Counted from the stretch's first letter, positions 23,901 to 36,890 are shown. The stretch is DNA of 64,000 nucleotides from Eucalyptus grandis (GCF_016545825.1 NC_052621.1:23090940-23154939), one strand, 5' to 3'. Notes: a model not told the origin generated them from the letters alone. Translations and numbers: made by a program.

Positions 23901-24400
23901 AGATAGTCACCAAGTAACCTTGGTAACCCTCGTCTAACAACTGGGTTGCCTCAAGCGACAAGATTAAGGTAATCGAGGATCCTCCTCGACTCCCAACAAA
24001 CTTGAAACTTTCACCCGCTAATGGGTTAAACTAAATTGCTTTACGATAATAGTCTACAGTAGCTCGTTGCTTGGTGAGGCGGTCCATGATAATTATCACA
24101 TCAAAATTATACATGGCTAGGACTATCAAATCTATCATTTCCCCTCGCTCACCAATAACCAACTTGCAACTAGGACACCTTACTGTAGATAACACATTAT
24201 CCTTTAACGGGGTAAATATGTTAATTACTGACCCCAACGATTATGGACTTAACCCTACCGACTTAACGTACTACTTAGCAATAAATGAATGCGTAGCTTC
24301 AGGGTCAAATAAAGCATAAATAGCATGGTCGTTCAGCGAGACTGTACCTGTGACCACGTTGGGTGAGTCCTCTACCTCTCGTTGGGTGACAGCATACACC
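20936..24400 (-). pseudogene. Family 1 chromovirus pol (PR-RT-RNase H-INT-chromodomain)
   Basis: Domains in order on the minus strand: an aspartic protease around 24330-24050, with ALFDPEATHSF where the family usually has a glycine after the DP; reverse transcriptase 23800-23220, with FINDILVYS in place of FIDD, which removes a catalytic aspartate; RNase H 22980-22560 (YSDASFRGLGCILMQ, ending VADALSRKS); integrase 22150-21440, with WEHITINFV (first catalytic D read as N), ITSDRDPKF and DGQSERTIETL; and a chromodomain 21180-20940 (VDRKEQVQHNKTISLVKVAW, then VTWESEESM). At least ten stops and several frameshifts make it non-functional. The chromodomain and closing LNFKDKIFIRG-type tail fit the Tekay/Del clade. 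Confidence 0.9.
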
Positions 24401-24429
24401 CTTCCCTAAGCTGGAGGCCTGTTCAAACC

Positions 24430-25667
24430 ACCCTGCAGTGCATTATGCGGCACATATCCTCTATTCTGTCCCATCAGTGGTAGTAGCAGTTGTGCTCCCA
24501 TTGGCTTGCGGGGACAGTCTTTGACTTTGTGGCCCTACTGGCCACATCCATAACAAGCACCCGTCCTAGAATGGCACAGGGCTAATCCATGTCGTCTTCC
24601 GCAAAAACGACACATTCCATTTTTGTTCGGCGTTGACTTTCCTATCCTACCCTTTCTGTCGGGCGGAATGGGATACATTTCTCTGGACATCGGCTTATTC
24701 CCAAACTAATTACCATCCCTGTTTGACCCGAATCGCGACCCAGATGCAGCGGCTCATTCGTTCAAGTTTCTCTCTATCAGCTAGGCCAACTCATACAAAT
24801 CATTGTAATCCTTCAGATTGAACGGCGCCAGTGGGTCCTTCAACTCCGATCTCAGTCCATCCTGGAATCTCCTTGCTCAGTCTATGGGATCCTCGATTAG
24901 TCTAGGGGCATACTGAGATAACTCAGTGAACTTCGCCTTGTACTGTTCTATAGACATTTGACCTTGATGAAGGCGTTGAAATTCCACCATCTTCTATTCT
25001 CGGGCGCAATCCGATAAATACTTCCCGTTAAACAATTCAACGAAGGCATTCCACATCGAAACCACGGAACCACGCCTTCAGGAAATATTCTTTCACTGGT
25101 GGCCCTCCACCAAGTACTTGCATTTCCCTTAAACTTGTAGACTGCAAGGACCACCTTATCTTCCTCTAAGCACCTCAGTAGCGTGAAGGTTTTCTCTACC
25201 TCTTGGATCCAGAAGATTGTAGCCTCAGGATCACATGTTTCTAGGAATCTTGGCGGGTTCAGCTTCAGAAACTGCTTTACCAGCTTGTGCATTGGTCTCT
25301 CCCCGATTACATTCCCAGGTGGAACTTCGGTAGGTGCGGCTATAGTAGCGGCATCAATAATGGCGGCAGTAGCATTAGCGGCAACAGTGGCGACGGTTGT
25401 AGCGGCAACTTGATTATGGGCCTATTGCACCATCAGATTCCCCAACGTCTAGAGCGCCTTTACGATCACATTTATTCTAGGATCGCCAGGTGCTGCTACA
25501 CTAGTATTGACCGGCGGCGGTATTATCCCACTGGCACTGGCCTGAGCCTGCGCTCTACCCGGGGCACCGACACTAGTCGGTGTCCTACCCCGAGTGATGG
25601 ACGTAACTGTCCTCTTCCTATGAGCTGATAGTGTAGACTCTTTATAGAACATGTTTTCCAATTCCAA
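24430..25667 (-). pseudogene. Family 1 chromovirus gag
   Basis: Starts at the ATG at 25667 (MELENMFYKE...). A low-complexity Ala/Thr/Val stretch leads into the capsid domain at 25292-24948 (VKQFLKLNPPRFLETCDPEA, then WIQEVEKTFTLLRC and ASTWWRA), the Retrotrans_gag signature of Ty3/gypsy. Two cysteine motifs near 24615-24540 read CRFCGRRHG and CYGCGQ-stop-GHKVKDCP. The stop is TAG where CAG (Gln) is expected. Frameshifts occur after the capsid core. Confidence 0.87.
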
Positions 25668-25807
25668 CTCAGAATAAGAAAATTGAGCGACTCACACAAA
25701 CAATCTACCAATCAGCTAATCAATCACATGCATCTGCATAAGAAAAAGGCATTTCCTATTAACTATCCCATAACCCATTGCACCTTATCACTCCAAACAC
25801 TGACCAA

Positions 25808-25818
25808 CTCCGATACCA
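25808..25818 (-). promoter_or_regulatory. Primer binding site of family 1 chromovirus
   Basis: On the minus strand tggtatcggag lies 13 bases inside the LTR end (cgtgaca at 25832). It is close to the tRNA-Met site tggtatcagag, with one difference. Confidence 0.75.
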
Positions 25819-25831
25819 CTTCGGGCGGGGA

Positions 25832-28800
25832 TGTCACGCCTCGAACCTCAGGCACGCGCACATCCTTCGGTGGTTGTTCAAATTGCAACATTCCCAAGAC
25901 TTGTCACTGACCCATTCATTTTATGCACATGTGGAAGCGCACTAATAAATCTCCAGACAACAATCAACATAGGGATAGAAAAGCAGGACAACCAATTAAT
26001 ATAAAACATATTTTATAAACAAACTAGGTTATCCCTATAGAGTTATACACAAAAGATCTAGACCCCAAAAGGAGTTACCAAGCCAACTCTAGCTCAGACC
26101 CTATCTACTTGGGATTCGGGTCTACTATGATACCGTCAGGGATGTTGATGTCTAATGGGTCAGCTATCTTTGCTGCAGGCTCTTCAACCTCGGGTCATTA
26201 GTTTGCTTCGATATCAGTTATAATATCGGCATCATGCATGGGGTCGAGATCCACCACATACTTGGCATCGACGGCAAGCCCGTCAAAGCCATCCAAAGGG
26301 CCCTCCTGAACACCGTTGGGCCCATGACAGAACCACGCCTTGAATCGGTGAGGTACCAACTGAGGTAGGCCCTCATCGACCCAAATGGTAGTCACGACGA
26401 GCTCACGGGTCCAATCGAGGTTCCTATGGATAGGGAGTATGGTACGCTGGGTCTCCGCCTCTTGTGGCTACCCAAAATGAACGTGGTGCACCTCCATCTA
26501 AGGACCTGTAAAATTCTAAACCACGAGGGGCTAAGACAAGGTCTCAGTTAGTCTACAACCTAAACCCCGATTATGATAAGAATTCACCTAAAGGCAGCCT
26601 AAGCATACACCATATAAGACTTACCTCGCCTCAGCACCTCCCTACACATTAGTACAGCTCATTTAACAAATACAAACGCATTAAGCGTAAATCATTAATT
26701 GGAACACCTCATAACATATATCAATCAATTATAGGGGTCCCGATTATAAGGTCAAATCGTTATGACACGTCCCATTCTGTGCCACACAATTTCATCCCAT
26801 AATCAGACACGGCTATTTCAATCACTCAAGCGTGTTCCAATTAATTATGACCCAACGGTCACGGCCAACTCAACAGTCAGCAGTCATCCAGCATAATCGA
26901 GTGTCATCCCACTTCGTCAGGCATGGCAATGTCTACATCTAAACTGCATTCCCAAAGGAGCATCGGCCCAGCCTCCACTACGACCGACATCCATTGACTG
27001 GGGCATCTGAACTTAATGAGGCATCATCCGGTGTAAACGCATTGTGACGGGTTCCAATAGCGATCACACACACATCCAATCTTGGCCAAGAACATTGTGC
27101 TTTGCACTCAAATGTCTCAATTTCAAATAATGTACTTGGCATATTTTCTTTATATTAAAAACACCTAGTAAAATAATTGTGCGTAGTTACACAGTCAAAT
27201 CGAACCATAAAACATGATATATTCTCTTTTGAAAATTCCATGATTTTATATAGTACATAAAACCTTTTTGGCATCAAACCGACATCCGGTATTTTTCTAA
27301 TTAAATACCAAAAAATCATATTTTTGCAATAATAATTAAAAGAGCATCATGGAGCACTCAATTTCACAAACCAACAGAACCATGACGATCGGCGTAAAAT
27401 TCGACAACCGGCTATCCCGATATAATTTACGTAATTAATAACTAATTAAATAAATTGCAAAATATTTAAATTAAACCCATATTAATCTACATAAGCTAAT
27501 TTAAACACCTAATTGAACTAATTAACTAATCTAGCTAGGATAATCACCTTAATCTAATTAAGCTACTAACTAATCTATCTAACCACCTAATTATCTAATT
27601 AAATTAACCAACTAAATACTTACACTAACTAATTTAACCTTAAACCTAATTAAACTTAAACTAATCTCCCCCTAAGAGTAATTAACCCCTTAATTAGAGC
27701 TTAGGATGTTAACTCACCGGTTTAGTGAGATAACAGGTCCTCGGTGACGGCGACCAAAACCGGAGCCTACAGTGACACCAAAGGAGGTTGGGAAAGGGCT
27801 GAAAACAGCCTTGCAACTCATGGCTTAGAGCTGGAAGACCGGTTCAATGGAGGGTTGAACCGGTCGAGGCTGAGGCGGTTCGGCTTGGTTAATAGCGCGG
27901 GGACGAGCAGGGCAATTCAGTGGCGACTCGGGCGGCTGGAACGAAGCAAGCGAGCAAGTGGCTCGGTCGAGATGACGATCGAGCAGGGCTGGTCAACAGT
28001 TGCTAGCATGGGCAGACATGTGGGTGGCAGCGACGGGAACCGAAGCGCTGGTCGAGCGGGGGACAGTGCGCGGCCGGCTGTGGTCGCTGGACCGGCGGAC
28101 GGGCAACTAGGGTGGTGCTGGCCTTGGCTGGTTGGTTAGCTTTGAGTTGCAGCTGGAAAAAGGAAGTGAAGGAGATGAAGAGCTGAGGAAGAAGAAGTTT
28201 TATGCTCAAGGAGGGAGGGGTTGGTCGATCAAGAAGGGAGATGGAGGGGGACAAGGGCCAAGAAAGTCTTCAAGCTAGCCAATATGGGACAAGGGTGAAA
28301 TATCTCAAGCACTTGAGTGTTTGGCACTAAAGTCTTCTGCTCTTGCTGTCCAAGCTTCATCCATAAGCCAATTTCACTTCAAAACTTCACCAAATGAACT
28401 CAATTTGAAGGCCAAATGCAACTAGCCAGCATCCCCTACGAATTTGCACCCCAATTCCTTCCAAATCCTCACCAATTAAACCAAATTGGCCTCTAAAAAT
28501 ACCAACTAGGGTGCCCATACAAATTTCTATAATTTCCCTCACAAAGCAACTCAATTTGAAGGCCAAACATCCACTTAAAAATGCCCCTCCGAATTTCCTT
28601 GAAATAATTTTGCCAAATTCGATTTTTCTACCAAAATTACGGGCTATACGGAAAATTCCCAAAAGATGAGATGAGATCCTAAAAATAAATCGTTACATGC
28701 TTGAACTTTCGATTCCTGAAATGGAGTTCAATTTCGTGGTTAAAATTAACCAGACACGATTTTAGTGTGACATAATCTACCAGGTAGCTTTTAGGGATTT

Positions 28801-29179
28801 TATCGCGTTTGACCCATGGTCGATAATTTTGATCCACACTTATGTATCTTCGACTCATAGGTGACCCTCGGTTGTCGTAAAAATCCTCAGGTTTCAATTA
28901 CGGGTACCAGATACAAAATCAACAAAAAAATTAGGTCATTACCGTTCGACGCAAATTTTGCAATTATGTGGAATCACCCACAATTTAATTACGTGCTTCT
29001 GTTGAATCGACCTATCTTCGGTCTCTAATCAATTATAATGGTGCCGTATTGATTCGTGTCGATTAGCACGGTCGATTAGTCGATTTCTGATCGAATTCTC
29101 ATGTCTGTCGCGTTTATATCCCTTAACGGCTTCACCTGATAGATTGGTTCTCTCGTGAGTGATCAGGTCAGAGAAAATG
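25832..29179 (-). repeat. Family 1 5' LTR, main part
   Basis: Ends ggttcgaggcgtgaca on the minus strand (25832-25847). It is continuous up to 29179, where the Sirevirus-like copia inserted; the remaining 69 bp are at 49151-49219. The aaatg at 29175-29179 is the left target duplication of that insertion. The GC-rich stretch (27730-28140) and the ccggtgagttaac motif (minus strand, ending at 27720) match the other family copies. Confidence 0.88.
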
Positions 29180-29460
29180 TGTACGAGAAAACTCCTTTGA
29201 TATTTTGAAGTTGACAAAACTTATCCAAAGTCTATTCTGAAGATTTCCAGACTTTAGGGTCAAACTTTGAAGACCGCCAGACTTTAGTGTCAAAGTCTAA
29301 AGACTACCAGATTTTAGCGTCAAAGTCTAAAGACTGCCGGACTTTAGTGTCAAAGTCTGTTCGACATCAAAAGTCTGCCCACTCTGGTAAATTCCAGACT
29401 GAACACAAGTGAAGGAAGAAAACTTATCCAGACGTGAGATTATCTTTCTTACTTCAAGAG
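29180..29460 (+). repeat. Sirevirus-like 5' LTR, left fragment
   Basis: First 281 bp of the LTR, ending gattatctttcttacttcaa/gag, where chromovirus family 2 inserted. It contains four 30-bp repeats (starting 29251, 29281, 29311, 29341) against two in the 3' LTR (48234, 48264). This explains its 60-bp greater length relative to 48163-48383. Confidence 0.9.
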
Positions 29461-30091
29461 TGTGGCATCCCAAAATTCATAACGGCCTCTAGTTACATTA
29501 AAATCTATGAATAGGTGATGGAAGTACCATCAAGTTATTTTATGGCCATTTAATCCATAATTTGCAATAAGATATATGGCCAAGCTTTTAAGGGACAATT
29601 ATGTGATAGGAAAGAAAATTCTATCATTGGCCATGTGTTTTATAAATTGGAATTTATGGATTTATGATTTCAAGTTTTATGGCCATATGAAATTGTAATT
29701 TAGTATTTATATAAGTTGGGATTTAAGGTAAATTATTAAAAGTAAAAATGGACTTATTTAAGAAAATTTTGGGCCATTTAAGCTTGGACTTTAGGCCCAA
29801 GTGAGATGGGCCTAAAGTGGGCCAAGAGGCCCGGCCCATGAAGCGAGAGAGTGAGAGAGAGAGAGGGAGTGGCGAGAGAGAAGGGGAGCCGAGAGAAGGA
29901 GCTGTCCGCCCGTCGCCGCCCGCACGCCGTTCGTCCGTCGCTGGTGTGCCGTCCGTGTGCTCGTATTTGCTCGATCTTAGAGGCAAGTTGGGACTGATTT
30001 CCACCCCTTGCATGTGTGCCTTGCATGTGTGGTTGAATTTTTGGATGTTTAGAGGTTAGAAATCGAAGTACATGAGGTTTGTTCTTGGAGA

Positions 30092-30480
30092 TGCATGCTG
30101 TTTTCGCATGAACCGCTTGATTCAGAACTTTGTGAGAGGTTGCATGCATGTTTTGAGTTCGATTTTGACTTTGATCTCTTCATGAAAGTTGTAGCTAACA
30201 TCTTGAAATACAACATACTAAAATTTGGTGCAAAATGATGGAGATTTAATGGGTCAAACTCTCATCCTACGGAGATGCTAGATCTGGAATGTTTTCGCAT
30301 GAACCGCCTGAGTCAGAACTTTGCGAGAGCTTGCATGCATGTTTTGAGTTCGATTTTTACTTTTATATCTGCATGAAAGTTTTAGCTAACATATTGAAAT
30401 ACAACATAATGAAAGTTTGGTACAAAATGATGGATATTTGTGGGGTCAAACTCTCATCCTACGGAGACACAAGATCTGGA
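30092..30480 (+). repeat. 191-bp tandem units inside family 2 LTR
   Basis: Units begin at ttttcgcatgaaccgc (30101 and 30292). They contain ttcatgaaagttgtagctaa and a run ending ctagatctgga. Two units plus one diverged remnant are present here. The 3' LTR has three (38021, 38212, 38403). Confidence 0.85.
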
Positions 30481-31439
30481 ACGATTTCACTGACCTTTTG
30501 GTGGATTTGTGGTTGCATGTTGATTTTTACTAGGAATCACTCTTCGATTTCTTCATGAAAGTTGTAGGGGACATCTTGATTATACAACATAATAAAATTT
30601 TAAGTAAAATGAACAAGTATAACCTAGTAAATTGACTTACTCTTAAAACCGTAAATCTGGAGACGCGGTACAGGACACCCGAGACTTCATGGACCCATAT
30701 GATGACTATAATCTGGATATTTGACTTAGATCCCTTCATGAAAGTTGTAGGGGACCTCTTGAAGTAAAACATATCAAAATTACAGAGGAAACTAAGAAGA
30801 ATAGGTATGTGAAAACTCAGTATTTCGGAGAAGCATGCACGGGACGTTTCGGTGTTAGATCCAGAAGCTTCGTGTGACTGTAGAAAATAATCTAAAAATA
30901 AATTGGCTTATAATTCTGCATGTAAAATCCACTTTAGTGTCTTGGCTATAACCTGGTAAAATTGCATAATTTTCGGAGGTCGTTTAGATATTTTAATCAA
31001 ATTATTTCGGAAACTGTGCATTCTGTTTTTATCCGAAATTACATGCTGTATTTGTGTGAATTATAATTTTGTGTGGAATTTGATTGGCCTTGTGTTTTTC
31101 ATGAAATTATTACCCTATTGTCTTGTCTATCACTAGCCTTAATTTCATGATTTTTGAGAAGCATATGGATATTTAATTTAAATATTTTCTAAAAATGGTA
31201 CATGCTGGAATTTTGTAAACTTTGAAAAGGCATGAGATATGGACCATTTTATATTGCATGGACTCCATGAATTGTATTGTGATGGATGATGGTGTCTAGC
31301 TGCATGCATGATAATGATTTGAGATGCATGTATGAATTCAATGATGAATATGATCTTGATTGCCATCACATCACATGCCATGTTATAATTGAACTATAAT
31401 TGAAGATGTGAATTGAGATAAGTGAGAAGGCCATCGGAG

Positions 31440-31900
31440 GTGTAAGTGAGGATTCCGGGAGTGTCGGATGCCCGTGGTATACGACATAATTCCAAGGGAG
31501 ACCAGTGGTATGTCGGTATTAATTCCGGAGGGCAGGGGAAACCATTTTCATGGCGAGCCCCGAGATTCCCGTGTCGGGATGCCCGGTGGTATACGGTATG
31601 TAATTCTAGAGGAGGGGGGGGATCCTGGTGGTATGTCGGTACATAATTCCGGAAGGCTCGGAGGTTTGTGCCCAAGGGGATGCCTCGCGATGCTAGTTGG
31701 GATGCGAGATGCCCGGCCAGGGAGTGTAAATGCCGGAAGCCTCGGAGGTTTTTGCCCGAGGGGATGCCTCGTGATGCCAGTTGGGATACGAGATGCTCGG
31801 AATGTGGGGGGCTAGATGCCCGGTGGCCTTAAATGGCTGAATGCCGGAGGTTTCTCGCAATGCCAGGATTGGACGCGAGTGATGAATGTGGGATGCAAAC
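31440..31900 (+). repeat. GC-rich short repeats in family 2 LTR
   Basis: Recurring phrases gatgcccggtggtatacgg, cataattccgga and gggatgcctcg(c/t)gatgc alternate. Open frames on both strands (31446-31815, 31394-31675) read these repeats and are not genes. The corresponding 3' LTR block is 39490-39950. Confidence 0.75.
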
Positions 31901-31959
31901 ATTGGTCTTAGGAAAGAGAAATGTGGCAGTCCAAAATGAAATTGAAATTGAATTATGCA

Positions 31960-32420
31960 TGATGATATATTCATGATATGATGATGATGTGCATGGATGC
32001 ATGGTAATGATGATGGTACATGTGATATGATGATGATGTTACATGCATGGATGCATGCATGGATGCATGGATAATGATGATGGTACATGCATGATATGAT
32101 GGTATGATGATGATGTTACATGCATGGATGCATGGTAATGATGATGGTACATGTGATATGATGATGATGTTGATGATGGATACATGCATGAATGCATGTA
32201 ATGATGATGGTTACATGTGATATGGTGGTATGATGATGATGTTATATGCATGGATGCATGGTAAGGATGATGCCATATGTGACATGATGATGGTAAGTGT
32301 ATGATATGATGGTGATGTCTATATGATGATGATAGTACATATGATGACATGTGCATGATGCCATGGTATGTTGTGCATGGATGCTTGTATGACATGTGAT
32401 GCTATGATTGTGATGATTGG
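31960..32420 (+). repeat. ATG-rich microsatellite in family 2 LTR
   Basis: Dense atgatgatg, acatgcatggatgcatgg and gtgatatgatg units over about 460 bp, matched in the 3' LTR at 40040-40500. The His/Ser/Ile-rich minus-strand open frames here are translation of the repeat, not proteins. Confidence 0.9.
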
Positions 32421-33017
32421 ATGGCATGATGTATTGAGTGGTTTATTGGTCCTTTACCTGCTGAGTGGTTGTACTCACCCCTTTTGGGGAATAACATTTC
32501 AAACTAGATAAGATTCCTCTGCTACCACTGCTACCACTAGATGAATCAAGTGGTTGGATATGATTGCGAGGAGGAAGATATCAAAGGGAGGAACTTTTGG
32601 ACGCCGACACAAATCGATGGACTTTAAGTATTCGACGGTTAGAAGAGATGTTGGTCATCTTTTGAAGTATAGCCGAGTATAGAAACATTGGCATTTCGAT
32701 GTACCGATTAAAGATGTCCATCTACTTTATGTAAATAAACGTGTTCAGCTTTAACTTATATAAGATATTTAGTAGGTGTGCATCGTTTTCTGAATATAGG
32801 GAAGGGAGTTTGCTAGATGTGCTTCCGTATATGAATTGCGCAAGGGATCTATAAAAAAAAAAAAAAGAAAAAAAAAGAGTGTAAACCCCCATGGTAGTAT
32901 GAACCCGCTGCAATTGAAATGGTATTAGAGTGACATGTTAATAGGGAAAGTGAAAGGTAAGCGAATTGTGGCGACCCTAATGGATCGGGGGCCATCGAGG
33001 GGTGCCACAGCCCTTTT

Positions 33018-33029
33018 TGGTATCAGAGC
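33018..33029 (+). promoter_or_regulatory. Primer binding site of family 2 chromovirus
   Basis: tggtatcagagc, a perfect 12-base match to the site complementary to the 3' end of initiator methionine tRNA, eight bases after the LTR end. Confidence 0.9.
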
Positions 33030-33340
33030 TATGGTCTATTTGGAGTGATAAGGTGCCTCAGATGGAAATGAGGATAGAATGATGCACACCATAGGATATA
33101 AAACGGAAAAAAATTGATTAACATTGAATAACGGGTGATGAGTATTCACTCATAGATCCCTAGTAGTTTATCTTGAGTTGTCTTTAGGTACCAGTAATAT
33201 GTATATGTTACTTATGTAGTAGTAGTAGTTGCTTTGAATATGAGACGGTGAGTCTCAGATTATTCCTGAGGCAATGCTTGGAAACTGCAGGAAAATCATG
33301 GCACGAGTTGGAAGTGCTCATCATCGAGGGCTAAACCCAG

Positions 33341-34237
33341 ATGGAAGATATCCTGCAGGCGTTGGCTAATATTGGAAATCTGATGGATAGACAAGCGCAG
33401 CAATAACCCTTAGTGGAACGTCGCCTTCAAGGACTGGTGGAACAATTCCTAAAATTGAAGCCACTTAAGTTTAGTGGAATGGGGAGTCCTGAGGAGGCGG
33501 AACAATGGATTGATGGAATGGAACGAATTTTCCAGTTGTTGGACTGCAGTGATGCTAAGAAAATAGTTTTTGCAGAGTACCAGCTGGAGGGAAATGCAAT
33601 GTTTTGGTGGAGAGCTTCGAGGGATACGATCTTTCCACCAGGTACTGAGATAAACTAGGATGAGTTTGTTAGGGCTTTCAATAGGAAGCATTTCTCTGAT
33701 TTTGCCAAGGATAGGAAGATCACTAAATTTGTTCAGTTAGAACAAAGGGAGCCGATAGTAGACTAGTATGAGGCAAAATTTTCTAAATTGTCTAGGTATG
33801 CTCCTAGGTTGGTTGAGGATCGAGAGGAAAAGGCTAAGAGATTCCAGAAAGGATTAAGGACTGGTATTTGGAAACAACTGGTGCCTTTGAATATAAGGGA
33901 TTATAATGAGATTTATGAGAGGGCACAGTTGGTGGAGCAAGAGTTAGTGAGAGAGCAACTAGAACCTAAGAGGCAGATGACCTTTAATGATGTTCGAAGA
34001 GGTAAGAGACCTTATCCTAGTCAAGGTCAAACCTGGGATGTTAAGAAAAAGAGTTACTTTGGAAATTTTAGAGGAGCTTGGAATAGCCCGATTTTAGGAA
34101 GAGCACCCTACCAGGGTAATTTTTGCCAAAGATATGGTAGACAACATGGGCCAGGACCTTGTAATAGCCAACTGAGATGTAATGGATGTGGGCAAATAAG
34201 ACACTTTAAGAGAAATTGTCCACACAATGGGTCATAG
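33341..34237 (+). pseudogene. Family 2 chromovirus gag
   Basis: One reading frame from about 33341 to 34237 with three stops (near 33405, 33656 and 33763; the second is TAG at an expected Trp). The capsid domain reads VEQFLKLKPLKFSGMGSPEE, then WIDGMERIFQLLDC and AMFWWRA. The C-terminus has a first cysteine box CQRYGRQHGPGPC (second Cys changed to Tyr) and a second, complete CX2CX4HX4C knuckle CNGCGQIRHFKRNC. Length and motif order fit Ty3/gypsy gag. Confidence 0.88.
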
Positions 34238-34389
34238 CCGAATGTTAGCTCGGTGCGACAGGTACGGCAAAGTACTACTGAACCAAATCCACCAAGGAAT
34301 CCACAGAGGCCACCACCACAAGGAAGGGTGTATGTGGTCACTCAAGAGGAAGCAGGAGCTTCCAAAAGTGTTATCTCAGGTATGATTTT

Positions 34390-35460
34390 GATAGAGGGAT
34401 AAGAATGTATATGCGTTATTTGATATGGGTGACATGGATTCATTTGTGTCCGAAAATATAGGTGATTGTGAGGAGTAGGAACAAATCTCTAAATATGCCT
34501 CTTCATATTTCTACATCGCTGAAAGATATGTTGTTATCTACATTGGCATGTGAGACGAGTGAGATAACCCTAAAGGAATGAGATCTAGAAATGGACTTGA
34601 TAATGATAGTTATGTATGACTTTGACGTCGTCATAAGTATGGACTAGCTCCGTAAGCAATGGACTAGGATGAGTGATCTCCTAAGATAGTACTTACCCAT
34701 GCGCTAAGGATAAGACCGTGAGGCTAAGAATGGGATAGGCCAAAGTGGATAATATCTTTGTAAGTTAGTCCCTATCGAAACGAGACCCTTCAATGGATGT
34801 ATAGTTTGGGTTCGAACCAGGCGAAAGCTGGTGTACCTGTAACGTCTCGGTTTGATGAGAGCGAGGAGTGGACGCCGAGGTCAGAGGACCAGAATAAGGA
34901 GCGGCTCTTGGCAGGCTTCTAGGATGGCAAAAATGGGGCAAGAATGAACCGAACTATGAACTGAACTGGAAAGGTAGTGTTTCTGGGATAATTTTATTAG
35001 AGTGGTGCAGCGGAAGCATGGTAAAGCTTGCAGAACTCTTGTTGTGAAATAGAAGGATGGGTCGATGCATTTGTGCATTGATAATAGGTAATTGAATCAA
35101 GTAATTGTTAAGAGTAAGTGCCCATTACCTAAAATTGATGACCTATTTGACCAACTACAAGGAAGTTCGGTCTTTTCTAAAAGTTGATTTGAGATCAAGA
35201 TATCAATTGAGGATTAAGAAAGAAGACATCCTAAGACTATATTTAGGACTTGCTATGGACACTACGAGTTCCTAGTTATGCTATTTGGATTGACAAATGC
35301 CTTAGTTGCATTCATGGATCTGATGAATAAGATATTTAAGCCCTATTTGGACCAAATTGTGATTGTCTTAATTGATGATATCCTGATATATTCTAAAGGA
35401 CCTTGAAGAGCATGCCCAGCACCTAAGCGTAATGCTGCAAGCAAGGCTTAAGAAGTGAAT
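34390..35460 (+). pseudogene. Family 2 chromovirus protease/RT remnant
   Basis: At about 34405 the translation reads NKNVYALFDMGDMDSFVSEN, the decayed protease active-site region. Around 35060-35410 it reads [39 protein letters not shown], then [11 protein letters not shown], the RT palm with its catalytic IDD intact. It is interrupted by frameshifts and stops. The sequence stops resembling RT after 35460, so most of RNase H is absent. Confidence 0.8.
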
Positions 35461-36890
35461 TATGGAGAGTGAGTTATGAATTTAATGATTAAGTTATGAT
35501 CATTTGAGTTAAGTAGTGACTTCCTATTAGAGGATCTCATTGGAAGTCTTGATGCATTACATGGAAGCATTTAGTATGAACGGAATGATCATGGAAGTCA
35601 TGAGTTTGAGTGTCATATGAGACATGGAATTATTTGAGGTTTATATGTCGGAATAATAGGTTTAATTGATGGTGGTCAACTTTTAATTTTAGGTGATGAT
35701 CTCAGTTTGAAGAGGTTTGGTGGAATTAGTGAATATGATCATTTGTGGTTATAGTCTTTCCAAGGTGAAATGGTGGAAGTTCAAATTGTGGATTTAATGA
35801 GTGATTAGTTTAAGTGATGATCCTTTAGGATGAGATATGAGATATACTCGATGGAAACTAGACAAATCTTATTTTGATGGATTGTCGATCTTTGAATTGA
35901 ATGAGTCTTGGTGGACTATCAATATTTGAACCAAATGAATGGTGCTGTATTTTAGGCTTGAATCTATGTTGCGGTGAATGCATAGTGAATGTCTTTGTTG
36001 GACTGAACCAAATGAGTTATTGGTGGTGTCGATTTTGATGGTTATAGGCTTGAATTGGTGGTGACAAAGGTATAGGAATAATTTGGCTAAATGGTGTGTT
36101 CGATTGAGTTGAGAAGGTGAAATTCTTTAAATTTGAATCTCATTGATAGTTGCACTTAGGATAGAGCTTGAAATAGATGTTTTCACAAAAGGAATCGAAT
36201 ATGAGATAGAGGAGGTGGATGGAATTATTAAAAGATTTGATTGTGAACTGTTTTAGAAAATCTCTTGAATTTCATCAAAATTTATAAGTACTGTGACACC
36301 ATGCCCAAATGTTTTAAGAAATGTTTTCTAGTTCAAGGATTTCTGAACTTTTTATAGAAAACATTCCAACCCATTGGAGTTGGGATTGAGATTGGAATTT
36401 ACCAACGTACTGATTTAAATTTACTAAGGGTTTTGATAAAGTATTTTATTTCACGCCGTGATGCAAGTGCGACTCAAGGCTTTACACGTGGATCTCAAAA
36501 AAAACATTTGAAATTTAAACGTGAACATGGATTTTATGGATTTGGTATCATGCTTTGATTTTGTGAATTGGTTTCAACGATATGAGATTTACCTATTTTC
36601 AAAGACTATTGCTATTATATTGTTGTGTCTTTGAAATCCCTATTTTACATCATAAAGTGGAATTTTTAAGAACTCAAAGGATTTTCCACATTGGTGATTT
36701 GAAAACGTTTTGACATGGAAATGACATATGATTTCAAAGTTTGCTAATGTTGTTGAATGCTTTTGAAAACCTCAGTTTGTATTGTTTGATTTCACGAAGG
36801 AAGATTTTCAACCGTTCAAAAGAAATTTCAGATGTGGTTATTGTTTTAAAACTGTTTTTGGTGTTGAGATAAATTAAGATATGTTAAGAG
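35461..36890 (+). other. Internal stretch without recognisable coding
   Basis: This 1.4-kb, T/G-rich stretch lies where RNase H and integrase should be. I find no integrase DDE motif or zinc finger in any frame. It may be highly decayed pol, or a replacement or insertion without clear ends. Confidence 0.5.

Larger units (their letters stand above)
29461..33009 (+). repeat. Family 2 5' LTR
   Basis: 3549 bp, TGTGGCATCC to GGGGTGCCACA. In order it holds a cluster of TGGGCC/GGCCCA motifs (29768-29840), a GA-rich run (29845-29890), a GC-rich segment, a splice-donor-like aggcaagt (29981-29988), 191-bp tandem units (30101 and 30292), a GC-rich region of short repeats (31440-31900), and an ATG/GCATGGAT microsatellite (31960-32420). 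Confidence 0.9.

Noticed and set aside
32039..32395. His/Ser/Ile-rich minus-strand open frames (also 39904-40448)
   Set aside because: They are the translation of the ATG/GCATGGAT microsatellite in the family 2 LTR and occur in all frames without stops because of the repeat.
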